Assembly (NCBI GenBank): GCA_038120765.1
Contig: JAYOMI010000006.1
Location: 1-64,000 of the forward strand
Direction: 5' to 3'
Origin: CAXBCP01 sp038120765
GTDB lineage: Bacteria; Pseudomonadota; Alphaproteobacteria; MPNO01; UBA830
DNA length: 64,000 bases
How positions within the stretch are numbered: position 1 is the stretch's first letter; every line of letters begins with the position of its first letter. Below the pieces are notes generated by a model that did no database searches, had not been told where the DNA came from, and was given only the letters and a program-made list of their open reading frames with translations. The position numbers and the translations under genes are program-made. Positions 41,878-50,846 of the stretch are shown in pieces.

Positions 41878-43122
41878 ATGGCCACTGAAATTATCGTTCC
41901 CACACTCGGCGAATCCGTTACAGAGGCGACGGTCGCCAAATGGTTCAAGGCGGAAGGCGATGCAGTTGCCGTCGACGAGACCATTCTGGAGCTGGAAACC
42001 GACAAGGTAACGCTTGAGGTCAACGCAAGTATCGCCGGTACGTTGAGCGAAATTTCGGCCAAGGAAGGCGACAACGTCGCAGTCGGTGCATTGCTGGGCC
42101 TGATCGGTGAAGGGGGCGCTGCGCCCGCCAAAAAGGCGGAAGCGCCCGCGGAAAAGGCAAAACCCGCCGAAGCGGCGCCGACCGCCACCGCATCGGATGA
42201 CAATTCCAGTGTCGACGATGATAAAGACAAACTGTCGCCGGCCGTGCGCAAGCTGGTCGATGAAAACAATCTCGATGCCGGTCGGATAAGCGGTACGGGA
42301 AAAGACGGCCGGATCACCAAGGGCGACATTCTGTCGTTCATGAAGGACGGCGGCGGGGCAGCGGCGTCCTCACCGGCCCCTGCGCCGAAACCGGCAGCGC
42401 CTTCTGCGCCCCGCGCCGAGGATCCGCGCGAAGAACGCGTGAAGATGACGCGGCTCCGCAAGCGGATCGCCGAGCGTCTCAAGGAAGCGCAGAATACGGC
42501 GGCGATGCTGACCACGTTCAACGAAATCGACATGACCAACGTCATGGCGGCGCGCAAGAAATTCCAGGATGATTTCGAAAAACGCCACGGCTGCCGCCTT
42601 GGCTTCATGTCGTTCTTCGTTAAAGCCTGTATCGTGGCCCTGCAGGAACTGCCGGCCGTCAACGGCGAAATCGACGGCGACGAGCTGATCTACAAGAACT
42701 ACTACGATATCGGGGTTGCAGTTGGCACCGAACAGGGCCTTGTCGTGCCGGTCCTGCGCGATGCCGACAAGAAATCATTCGCCGAAGTCGAAAAGGGTAT
42801 CAGCGAGCTTGGTCTCAAAGCCCGCGACGGCAAGCTCGGCATGGATGAACTGACCGGCGGGACGTTCACAATCACAAACGGTGGTGTTTACGGTTCGCTG
42901 ATGTCCACGCCGATTCTTAATCCGCCGCAATCCGGCATTCTCGGCATGCACAAGATTGATCGCCGTCCGGTCGCGGTCGGCGATTCAATCGAAATTCGGC
43001 CGATGATGTATGTCGCGCTGTCTTATGACCATCGCATTATCGATGGTCGCGAAGCGGTGACCTTCCTCGTCCGCGTCAAGGAATGCATCGAAAACCCCGA
43101 ACGCATCCTGCTCGCCGTTTGA
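41878..43122 (+). CDS. sucB: 2-Oxoglutarate dehydrogenase E2 component (dihydrolipoyl succinyltransferase)
   Basis: Acyltransferase core of the complex. One N-terminal lipoyl domain with the lipoylated Lys in LETDKVTLEV (near 43), an Ala/Pro/Lys linker, a peripheral-subunit-binding domain (SPAVRKLVDENNLDAGRI) near 120-155, a second linker, and the catalytic domain ending with YVALSYDHRIIDGREAVTFL (catalytic His near 384). 414 residues. The intergenic distances (35 nt to sucA, 16 nt to lpd) indicate one operon. Confidence 0.97.
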   Translation: MATEIIVPTLGESVTEATVAKWFKAEGDAVAVDETILELETDKVTLEVNASIAGTLSEISAKEGDNVAVGALLGLIGEGGAAPAKKAEAPAEKAKPAEAAPTATASDDNSSVDDDKDKLSPAVRKLVDENNLDAGRISGTGKDGRITKGDILSFMKDGGGAAASSPAPAPKPAAPSAPRAEDPREERVKMTRLRKRIAERLKEAQNTAAMLTTFNEIDMTNVMAARKKFQDDFEKRHGCRLGFMSFFVKACIVALQELPAVNGEIDGDELIYKNYYDIGVAVGTEQGLVVPVLRDADKKSFAEVEKGISELGLKARDGKLGMDELTGGTFTITNGGVYGSLMSTPILNPPQSGILGMHKIDRRPVAVGDSIEIRPMMYVALSYDHRIIDGREAVTFLVRVKECIENPERILLAV

Positions 43123-43138
43123 TCGAAAGCCTGAAATT

Positions 43139-44545
43139 ATGAGTGATTCCCATTTCGACCTGATCATTATCGGTGCGGGTCCGGGCGGCTATGTCGCCGC
43201 GATCCGGGCCTCGCAGCTTGGTCTCAAAACCGCCTGCATAGAAAAACGCGGCACGCTTGGCGGCACCTGTCTCAATGTCGGCTGCATTCCGTCGAAGGCG
43301 CTGCTGCATTCATCGGAAAAATTCGAAGAGGCGCAGAGCCATCTGGCCGAGCACGGCGTAAAGGTGGGCAAGGTCGAACTGGATCTGAAGACGCTGATGG
43401 CGCGCAAGGACAAGGTTGTTGACGGCCTGACCAAGGGCATCGCCGGGCTGTTCAAGAAGAACAAGGTTACGGGGATCACCGGGTCTGCCCGGATCGTCAA
43501 GCCGGGCGAGGTCGTTGTCTCTGCCGACGGCAAGGATACCAGCTATACGGCCGACAACATCATCATCGCGACCGGATCGGCGGTTACACCCTTGCCCGGC
43601 GTCGAGATCGACGAGGATCGTATTGTATCCTCGACGGGCGCGTTGTCGCTGACCAAGGTCCCGAAGCATCTGGTCGTCGTCGGCGGCGGGTATATCGGTC
43701 TTGAGATGGGATCGGTCTGGCGCCGGCTTGGGTCGAAGGTGACCGTGGTCGAATTCCTCGACGCGATTGTCCCAAATATGGACGGCGAAGTCGGCAAGGC
43801 GATGCACAAGACCCTCGCCAAACAGGGCATGGAGTTCAAACTCGGCACCAAGGTCACCGGTGCGAAGGCGACCAAGACCAAGGCTGCGCTGACGGTGGAG
43901 CCTGCCGCTGGCGGCGATGCCGAAACCATCGATTGCGATATCGTGCTGGTGTCGATCGGGCGCGTTCCGTTCACGGCCAATCTTGGCCTTGCGGAAATAG
44001 GCGTCGAAATGGACAAACGGGGCGTGATCCAAGTCGACAATAATTTCAAAACAAATATAGACGGCATCTATGCCATCGGCGACGTCATTCCGGGGCCGAT
44101 GCTGGCGCATAAAGCCGAGGAAGAGGGCATTGCCTGTGTCGAGAGGCTTGCCGGCCAGGCAACGCATATCAACTACGACGCTATTCCTTCCGTGGTCTAT
44201 ACATGGCCCGAAGCCGCTTCCGTCGGCAAGACCGAAGAGCAGCTGAAGGATGCAGGCATCGATTACAACAAGGGCAATTTTCCGTTCATGGCGAATTCCC
44301 GTGCCCGGGCGATGGGCTTTGGGGTGGGTTTCGACAAAACCCCCGCGGAGGCGGCGCCCGACGTGGTGCGCGGCGTTCACATCAGGGGGCCCGTGGCGGG
44401 CACGATGATCGCCGAACTCGCGCTCGCCATGGAATTCGGCGCCTCGTCGGAGGATATCGCGCGCACCTGTCATGCCCATCCGACTCTCAACGAGGCGGTG
44501 AAAGAAGCCGCCCTCGCGGTCGAAGGCGCGCCGATCCATATGTAG
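43139..44545 (+). CDS. lpd: Dihydrolipoyl dehydrogenase
   Basis: FAD flavoprotein E3 that reoxidises lipoamide. FAD-binding LIIGAGPGGYVAAIRASQLG; redox-active disulfide in GGTCLNVGCIPSKALLH (C44 and C49 region); NAD fold VVVGGGYIGLEMGSVW; the C-terminal HAHPTLNEAVKEA with the active-site His-Glu pair. 468 residues. Last gene of the suc cluster. Confidence 0.98.
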   Translation: MSDSHFDLIIIGAGPGGYVAAIRASQLGLKTACIEKRGTLGGTCLNVGCIPSKALLHSSEKFEEAQSHLAEHGVKVGKVELDLKTLMARKDKVVDGLTKGIAGLFKKNKVTGITGSARIVKPGEVVVSADGKDTSYTADNIIIATGSAVTPLPGVEIDEDRIVSSTGALSLTKVPKHLVVVGGGYIGLEMGSVWRRLGSKVTVVEFLDAIVPNMDGEVGKAMHKTLAKQGMEFKLGTKVTGAKATKTKAALTVEPAAGGDAETIDCDIVLVSIGRVPFTANLGLAEIGVEMDKRGVIQVDNNFKTNIDGIYAIGDVIPGPMLAHKAEEEGIACVERLAGQATHINYDAIPSVVYTWPEAASVGKTEEQLKDAGIDYNKGNFPFMANSRARAMGFGVGFDKTPAEAAPDVVRGVHIRGPVAGTMIAELALAMEFGASSEDIARTCHAHPTLNEAVKEAALAVEGAPIHM

Positions 44546-44566
44546 CCCGCCCGCCGGGGCCTCGCG

Positions 44567-44836
44567 ATGAACCAGCGTCTGAAACGCTACGCCGTTCTGG
44601 CTTTCGGATGGGCATTCATTTTTCTCGGCATTCTCGGCCTGTTTTTGCCGATCCTGCAGGGTATCCTGTTTCTGACCATCGGATTGATCCTGTTATCGCG
44701 GGAATCCGAATGGGCGGCCGGCAAGCTGGACTGGCTGAAGACGCGTTTCCCGCGTTTCGGGAAAACCTATGACGAGGCGGACCGGCGGGCGATGCGCCTC
44801 TGGAAACGGCTGAGTGGCCGGAAAAAGCCGGATTGA
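44567..44836 (+). CDS. Small membrane protein with one hairpin of TM segments
   Basis: 89 residues. Two hydrophobic stretches (LAFGWAFIFLGILGLFLPIL and ILFLTIGLILLS) form a likely membrane hairpin with a G-x-x-G-L-F-L-P turn, followed by an amphipathic basic tail (RAMRLWKRLSGRKKPD). It resembles the small PGPGW/DUF454-like transmembrane proteins, but I am not certain of the family. Follows lpd by 21 nt on the same strand, so may be the last gene of that transcript; function unknown. Confidence 0.65.
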   Translation: MNQRLKRYAVLAFGWAFIFLGILGLFLPILQGILFLTIGLILLSRESEWAAGKLDWLKTRFPRFGKTYDEADRRAMRLWKRLSGRKKPD

Positions 44837-44879
44837 CCGTGCCTGTGCCGGTTCGTCGTGTCCTGGACGATGGAAGTTT

Positions 44880-46118
44880 TCAGGAAATTTTTTCCAGATC
44901 GCTTTCGAGTTTCCGCGCATTTGGACGCGCCCAGACCCAGAGCAAGATCGTGAGTGCGCCGCCTGCAGCAATCGTGATCGGCAAACCGGCGAAATTGGCT
45001 ATCCATCCGGCCGCGAGGGCGCCGAAGGCGGGCAATCCCCAGGAAATCATGATGAACAGGCTCATCACGCGGGCCCGCATATGCGATTCGACGGCGTTCT
45101 GGATCAGCGTCTGCGAACCCACGCCTCCGACCAGCATGGCAAAGCCGACGATCCCGAGGAAGACGGCTGCGAGCCAAAGACTCCCGCCAAAATAACCGGC
45201 GGCGGCGCATAGAACCAATGCGGTTGCCTGGAGGAGCAGGCTCAGAGTGACAAGGCCCGTCAGGCCATCGGTTCGCCCGCGCTGTGCGATCCAGATACAG
45301 CTCACCATGGCGCCGAAACCGAGGGTCGACATCAGAATGGCAAGGCCGTCTGCGCCGCTATCGAATACCGCCGCCGAAAAGCCGGGCATCAATTCGATCA
45401 CCGGCCTGATCAACAGGCCTGTCGCGCCCAGCATGACGAACAGGAAACGGATACCGGGGTCGCGGAACCCGTACTGGATGCCGGTCACGATATCGCCTGT
45501 CAGGTCCCGCCAGGGACCGGGGTTTCTCTCCGGCTCGTCCGCCTTGACAATAAGCAGCACAAGACAGAATTGCGTAAAGCCGATGGCGACGACCGCTAGC
45601 ACGACGCCGGAACCCATCCAGACCAGAAGTGCGCCTGCAATGGCAGGGCCGATAAACCGTGCTGCATTGAATGTGGCGGATCCGAGTGCGATGGCCGCTG
45701 CCATATCCTGTTTGGGCACCAGCGCGTGGACAAGCGCCATGCGCGCCGGCGTGGTCAGCGATTCCAGCGAGCCGATCAACAGGGCAGAGACAAGAACCAG
45801 TTCTATTGTGATCACGCCGGCGATGGTCATGGCCGCGAATAGCGCGGCGACGATTGCCGTTGCCGTCTGCGCCAGCAGCGTGATGCGGATATATCCTACC
45901 CGGTCGGCGATCGCGCCCGCGAGTACCGAAAACACCACGAGGGGAAAGCTTTCGGCGAAGGCGATGATGCCGAGCCAGGTTGTCGATTCCGTCAGCTCCC
46001 AGGTAAGCCAGCCCACGGCGATCCGGTACATCCACCGTCCGATTGTGTTGATCCCGTTGCTCGACCAGTAAAGCAGGTAATCCCTGTGCGACAGCGCCCG
46101 CCCTATCCCGCCGAACAT
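44880..46118 (-). CDS. MFS transporter (DHA3/enterobactin-exporter-like)
   Basis: Inner-membrane permease, about 412 residues from ATG 46118, with 12 hydrophobic segments. N-terminal FGGIGRALSHRDYLLYWSSN and the loop-2/3 segment ADRVGYIRITLL are typical of the MFS-3/EntS-like subgroup. The start at 46118 lies one base after the xerC stop; an upstream ATG (46157) would overlap xerC by 38 nt. Substrate unknown. Convergent with the small membrane gene. Confidence 0.88.
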   Translation of the reverse strand: MFGGIGRALSHRDYLLYWSSNGINTIGRWMYRIAVGWLTWELTESTTWLGIIAFAESFPLVVFSVLAGAIADRVGYIRITLLAQTATAIVAALFAAMTIAGVITIELVLVSALLIGSLESLTTPARMALVHALVPKQDMAAAIALGSATFNAARFIGPAIAGALLVWMGSGVVLAVVAIGFTQFCLVLLIVKADEPERNPGPWRDLTGDIVTGIQYGFRDPGIRFLFVMLGATGLLIRPVIELMPGFSAAVFDSGADGLAILMSTLGFGAMVSCIWIAQRGRTDGLTGLVTLSLLLQATALVLCAAAGYFGGSLWLAAVFLGIVGFAMLVGGVGSQTLIQNAVESHMRARVMSLFIMISWGLPAFGALAAGWIANFAGLPITIAAGGALTILLWVWARPNARKLESDLEKIS

Positions 46119-46119
46119 G

Positions 46120-47072
46120 CTAGTTCCGGATGATCGCGCGGGGGTGGGACCGGTCATACACGTTGATCAATTGCCGGGTATCGACATCGGTGTATCGCTG
46201 CGTCGTCGAGAGCGATGCGTGGCCCAACAGCTCCTGGATCGTCCGCAGATCGCCGCCGCCTGCCAGCAGGTGCGTCGCAAAGCTGTGCCGGAGGGCGTGG
46301 GGCGTTGCGGTGTCCGGCAGGCCGAGATCGGCCCGCAGACGGCGCATGGTGCGTTGGACGATTCCCGCATTGAGGCGTGCGCCGCGCGATCCGTAAAAAA
46401 GCGGACGGTCCGCATCCAGCGGGAATGGACAGGCGGAGCGGTACACGCCGATCGCGTCGGTCACAACAGGCAGAACAGGTACGATGCGCTGCTTGTTCCC
46501 CTTGCCGGTGATGGTCATTACTTCGCCGGTGGGCACGTCACGCTGGTTGAGGCTGAGCGCTTCGTCGATACGCAGCCCGCATCCGTAAAGCAGGGCGAGA
46601 ATCGCGACGTCGCGTGCGCCGACCCAGGGCTCGGTGGCGGTTTCCGACGCGCGTCGCAGCAGGGCCAGCGCATCGTCTGCGTTCAGCGGTGTCGGCACCG
46701 AGNNNNNNNNNNAACCTTGACCGCGTTCAGGGCCGGATTGTGGACCCGCCCCGTCCTGTCCAGAAAGCGGAACAGATTCCGCAGGGCGGACATCGCGCGC
46801 GCGATCGAGGTCCGGGACAGGCCGTCCTGCAGCCGAGATGCCAGCCATGCGCGGAACTCGGCCGGTTTCAGGTCCGCCAGTATCGGCAGGTTCGGGGTTT
46901 CGCCGCGGTAGTCGTTCAGAAAGCCCAGGAAAGCTGCGATATCGCGGCAATACCCGTCCACTGTATGATCAGATGTGCGGCGCTCGGTGATCAGCCAACG
47001 GCGCCAGTCTTCAAGCGCCGCCTGCAGGTCGGCCTGCGCGGCAAACCGTATTAGTTTTTCGGCCCTAGCCAT
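46120..47072 (-). CDS. xerC: Tyrosine recombinase XerC, split by an assembly gap
   Basis: Chromosome-dimer resolution recombinase acting at dif with XerD and FtsK. The N-terminal core-binding domain starts at ATG 47072 (MARAEKLIRFAAQADLQAAL) and runs to ALNAVKV at the gap. The catalytic domain resumes as SVPTPLNADDALALL in another frame and contains ITGKGNKQR, ALRHSFATHLL, LLGHASLSTTQ and the nucleophile Tyr in RYTDV. Ten N at 46703-46712 separate them. A P-K-x-P-R-type link is expected, which would need 14 bases instead of ten, and this accounts for the apparent frameshift. The gene is therefore probably intact. Neighbour DUF484 overlaps its start by 22 nt. Confidence 0.9.
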
Positions 47073-47758
47073 TGTTTGAGCCGTGCCTCCAGCACATCGG
47101 CAAAGAATATAATCAGGTCCGTCGCCTGATCCTTCTCGAATCCGTCTTCGCGGCCCGACCCGAGCGCCAGAAGCATGTCCGGCGCATTTTTGCCGGCACG
47201 CAGCCGCAGATAGGCGACCGATTTCACCCGCGCGGCATCCTCGCCGAACACGAATGAATCGCCCGGGGTATGTCCCTGCAAAAGGATACGCCGCTTCTTG
47301 CCCATCAGGTTTTCGATGCCGCCCCTGCCGATCGCGGTAGCCCCCGCCAGTACCAGCGCCCCGGTTTCCTCGATACACAGAACCGCCGATTCGACGTCCA
47401 GCATGGCCGGCAATTTGCCACGGATGACACTGTTCAGCGCCTGAATATCATCGGTGCAGGCGATCGCGACCACTGCCTGGTGAACCTTTGCCTGGCCCGC
47501 GGCATTACCTTCGACCGCCGACAAGAGCTGCTTTTCCTGGCGCCGCAGGCTTGTGAGGTCGTCGCGCATCCTTTCCAGCATAAAACGCTGCATGTCGAGG
47601 ATGCGTTCCCCGCGCTTGAATTCGGGCGGCGTCAGGAACGTCAGGACTTCCGGGTTTTCCTTCAGGAATTCCGGATGCCGGCGCAACCAGGCGGAGACGG
47701 TTTCGGCAGTCAGGCTGTCCCGTTGGATCTTTGCGGTATCTTCCGACGGCCCGCTCAC
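47051..47758 (-). CDS. DUF484 family protein (GAF-like)
   Basis: About 235 residues. The N-terminal SLTAETVSAWLRRHPEFLKE, followed by LTFLTPPEF and a helical LDMQRFMLERMRDDLTSLRRQ, is the DUF484 hallmark; the rest resembles a GAF fold (VESAVLCIEETGALVL, VAYLRLRAGKNAPDMLLALGS). The family is almost always next to xerC, as here, and its role is not established. GTG 47758, three bases beyond the transaldolase stop, is the likely start; GTG/ATG options up to 47797 would overlap that gene. Confidence 0.85.
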   Translation of the reverse strand: MSGPSEDTAKIQRDSLTAETVSAWLRRHPEFLKENPEVLTFLTPPEFKRGERILDMQRFMLERMRDDLTSLRRQEKQLLSAVEGNAAGQAKVHQAVVAIACTDDIQALNSVIRGKLPAMLDVESAVLCIEETGALVLAGATAIGRGGIENLMGKKRRILLQGHTPGDSFVFGEDAARVKSVAYLRLRAGKNAPDMLLALGSGREDGFEKDQATDLIIFFADVLEARLKQWLGPKN

Positions 47759-47760
47759 GC

Positions 47761-48423
47761 TCAGGACCCCAGGATCGACTGACCCGACCCGGCCCAATCG
47801 GCGAGAAACGCTTCAAGGCCCGAATCGGTCAGCGGGTGCTTGAACAACTGGCGCAGGACGCTTGGCGGTACGGTGACGACATCCGCCCCGATCTGCGCCG
47901 CCTGGACGACATGGTTGGGGCTGCGGATCGATGCAACCAGCACTTCGGTCGTGAAGCCGTCGTAATTGGCGTAAATGCTGCAGATTTCCTCGATCAGGCC
48001 CATGCCGTCACGGCTGATATCGTCCAGTCGGCCGACGAAGGGGGAGACGAATGTCGCCCCCGCTTTGGCGGCAAGGATTGCCTGGCCTGCGGAAAAGCAA
48101 AGCGTCACGTTTACCTGGGTCCCGGCATCGGACAGAACCTTGCAGGTCTTCAGCCCGTCCGGCGTCAGCGGCACCTTAACGGCAACATTGCTGGCGATCT
48201 GTGCGAGTTTCTGCCCTTCTTTGATCATGGTTTCGTGATCCGTCGCGGCGACTTCGGCACTGACCGGTCCATCGACGAGGTCGCAGATTTCCGCGATCAC
48301 TTCGAAAAAATTGCGGCCCGATTTGGCGATGATCGATGGGTTGGTGGTGACGCCGTCAACCAGACCTGTCGATGCCAGATCCCTGATCTCGGCGACATCT
48401 GCCGTATCCACGAAAAACTTCAT
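47761..48423 (-). CDS. fsa: Fructose-6-phosphate aldolase / transaldolase (small type)
   Basis: TIM-barrel Schiff-base aldolase of 220 residues, the size of the TalC/Fsa group. MKFFVDTADVAEIRDLASTG, VTTNPSIIAKSGR, catalytic Lys83 in NVAVKVPLTPDG, VNVTLCFSAGQAILAAKAGA and SPFVGRLDDIS are signatures. Sequence alone does not separate transaldolase from fructose-6-phosphate aldolase activity. Divergent from priA and just upstream of DUF484-xerC on the minus strand. Confidence 0.9.
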   Translation of the reverse strand: MKFFVDTADVAEIRDLASTGLVDGVTTNPSIIAKSGRNFFEVIAEICDLVDGPVSAEVAATDHETMIKEGQKLAQIASNVAVKVPLTPDGLKTCKVLSDAGTQVNVTLCFSAGQAILAAKAGATFVSPFVGRLDDISRDGMGLIEEICSIYANYDGFTTEVLVASIRSPNHVVQAAQIGADVVTVPPSVLRQLFKHPLTDSGLEAFLADWAGSGQSILGS

Positions 48424-48566
48424 AATATCCCTTCAGTTCTGGCCCGCCCGTCCGAACCTGCCGGTTCGTCTTCGCGGTGGGGTCCGCGGTAAATTGTTTC
48501 GCAAAAGCGTTGCTCTGGCCGTCAGCCGATTGGCCCCTCCGGCATGGCTGGGATAGAGTGTATCCG

Positions 48567-50789
48567 ATGGACCCCACCCTTTCTATATGCCCCGATACCG
48601 GAACGATGAGTGCCGTCAGCGTTCTGCTACCGCTGCCGCTGATCGCGCCGTACGACTATCTGGTGCCCGCAGATCTAGCGGTCGGCCCCGGATCCTATGT
48701 TGAGGTACCGCTGGGCGCGCGCCAGGCCACAGGCGTCGTATGGGGCGCTGCGCGGGGCGATGTGAACCCTGAAAAACTGCGAGAAATCAGCGCTGTACTG
48801 GACCTCCCGCCGATGCCCGACAACCTCCGTCAGTTCGTCGACTGGGTGGCAGCGTACACGCTGGCGCGGCTTGGCACAGTGCTCCGGATGACCATGAGCG
48901 TGCCCAAGGCGCTGAGCCCGTTGAAGCCCGTCACGGCCTACCGGATCGCCCCTGCGGTCGATCTGGAAAGCGAATCACTTCCGGGTGGCGTGCGCCTGAC
49001 GGATGCCCGCCGGCGTGTTCTACACGCCCTCGCGGATGGGACGGTACGAAAGGGGGCCGACCTCGCGCGGATGTCGGGGAGTTCGCCGGCGGTGATACGG
49101 GCGATGGCCGATGCGCAGATGCTCGAACAAATCGCTCTGACCGAAGAGGACCCGGTCGGCCGCCCCGATCCCGACCTGCCGGGTGCAGATCTGTCGGATG
49201 CCCAATCGGCGGCGGCGGCCACATTGTGCGCCGATATCGGTGCTGGCTATTCCGTGACGCTGCTCGACGGTGTGACGGGGTCGGGCAAGACGGAGGTCTA
49301 TTTCGAGGCGATTGCCGCCGCCCTCCGGGCCGACAGGCAGGTCATCGTTCTGTTGCCGGAAATCGCCCTGACGGCCGACTGGCTTGGACGGTTCGAACGC
49401 CGCTTCGGCGTCCGGCCAGTGGTCTGGCATTCCGATCTGCCGATGTCCGAGCGCCGCCGCAACTGGCGCGCGGTGCTTTACGGTGAGGCAAAACTCGTCG
49501 TCGGCGCGCGGTCTGCCCTGATGTTGCCGTATCGCGATCTCGGGCTGATCGTTATCGACGAAGAGCACGATCCGAGCTTCAAGCAGGACGAGGGCGTAAT
49601 CTACAATGCCCGCGATATGGCGGTCGTCCGCGGGCATATCGGCGGGTTTCCGGTCATTCTTGCATCGGCGACGCCGTCGCTGGAAACCGTCGACAATGTC
49701 TGGCGGGAACGCTACCGGCGTCTGTCGCTGCCGGAGCGTTTCGCCGGCGCGTCCCTGCCGGATATTGCGGCGATCGATATGCGCACGGAAACACTCGACC
49801 GGCAGAGCTGGCTTTCGCCGAGCCTGGTGCGTGCCGTATCCGAGACCGCCGCGGCTGGCGAACAGTCCATGCTGTTTCTGAACCGGCGGGGATACGCGCC
49901 GCTGACCCTGTGCCGTGCCTGCGGGCACCGGCTGAACTGTCCTCAATGCACCGCCTGGCTGGTCGAACACCGGCTCCTCGACCGTTTGCAGTGTCATCAC
50001 TGTGGCTACAGCGCGCCGCCGCCCCTGACCTGCCCGTCCTGCGAGGCCGAGAGCCGTTTTGCCGCCTGCGGACCGGGTGTCGAGCGGCTTGCCGAGGAGG
50101 CGCGGGCGAAGTTCCCCGACCTCAGGTTCGAGATCATGTCGAGCGACACGGTGCATAAACCGGCGGATGCGCTCGCGCTGGTACGGCGCATGGAGAACCG
50201 GGAGATAGACGTGCTCATCGGCACGCAGATCATGGCGAAGGGGTTTCACTTTCCGGCATTGACGCTGGTTGGCGTCATCGATGCCGATCTCGGGCTCGCC
50301 GGCGGGGATTTGCGGGCGGCAGAGCGGACCTATCAGCTCCTGCACCAGGTATCGGGCAGGGCGGGTCGCGCCGACAGGCCGGGGCGCGTCCTCTTGCAGA
50401 CCTACCAGCCGGAACACCCGGTCATGCAGGCGCTGATCGGCGGCGACCGGGACAACTTTATCAGGACCGAGGCGTCGGCCCGGAAACAGCACAATATGCC
50501 GCCTTACGGACGGCTGGCGGCGATTATCGTGTCTGGGCGGGACGAGCGCGCCGTCGACGATGCGGCGAACGCGCTCGGCAGATCCGCGCCGCGCCGCGAG
50601 GGGCTGCGCGTGCTCGGCCCGGCACCCGCGCCGATTTCCGTCGTTCGCGGCCGGCACAGACGCCGGCTGCTCGTCCGGGCGCGAAAGGACCTGAATATCC
50701 AGGATATTCTGCGGCGCTGGGTCTATACCCATAAAGTGGCGGGCGGTGTCCGCATAGCGGTCGATATCGATCCATACAGCTTTATGTAG
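48567..50789 (+). CDS. priA: Primosomal protein N' (replication restart helicase PriA)
   Basis: 3'-5' DNA helicase that reloads the replisome at collapsed forks. The N-terminal 3'-DNA-binding domain starts VSVLLPLPLIAPYDYLVPAD; Walker A DGVTGSGKTEVYFEA near 235, DEEHDPSFKQ, and RRGYAPLTLCRACG. Zinc-binding cysteine pairs lie between the helicase lobes (CRACGHRLNCPQC, CHHCGY, CPSC), followed by GTQIMAKGFHFP and QVSGRAGRADRPG. The start could be ATG 48567 or ATG 48606. In many alphaproteobacteria priA is followed by atpH; here a 3-kb Anbu/transglutaminase locus lies between. Confidence 0.96.
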   Translation: MDPTLSICPDTGTMSAVSVLLPLPLIAPYDYLVPADLAVGPGSYVEVPLGARQATGVVWGAARGDVNPEKLREISAVLDLPPMPDNLRQFVDWVAAYTLARLGTVLRMTMSVPKALSPLKPVTAYRIAPAVDLESESLPGGVRLTDARRRVLHALADGTVRKGADLARMSGSSPAVIRAMADAQMLEQIALTEEDPVGRPDPDLPGADLSDAQSAAAATLCADIGAGYSVTLLDGVTGSGKTEVYFEAIAAALRADRQVIVLLPEIALTADWLGRFERRFGVRPVVWHSDLPMSERRRNWRAVLYGEAKLVVGARSALMLPYRDLGLIVIDEEHDPSFKQDEGVIYNARDMAVVRGHIGGFPVILASATPSLETVDNVWRERYRRLSLPERFAGASLPDIAAIDMRTETLDRQSWLSPSLVRAVSETAAAGEQSMLFLNRRGYAPLTLCRACGHRLNCPQCTAWLVEHRLLDRLQCHHCGYSAPPPLTCPSCEAESRFAACGPGVERLAEEARAKFPDLRFEIMSSDTVHKPADALALVRRMENREIDVLIGTQIMAKGFHFPALTLVGVIDADLGLAGGDLRAAERTYQLLHQVSGRAGRADRPGRVLLQTYQPEHPVMQALIGGDRDNFIRTEASARKQHNMPPYGRLAAIIVSGRDERAVDDAANALGRSAPRREGLRVLGPAPAPISVVRGRHRRRLLVRARKDLNIQDILRRWVYTHKVAGGVRIAVDIDPYSFM

Positions 50790-50846
50790 CCATTCATTCA
50801 GAGAAAGTCGTTTTGACTTTTCCGGTGCAGGCACCACGTTGAGAAA

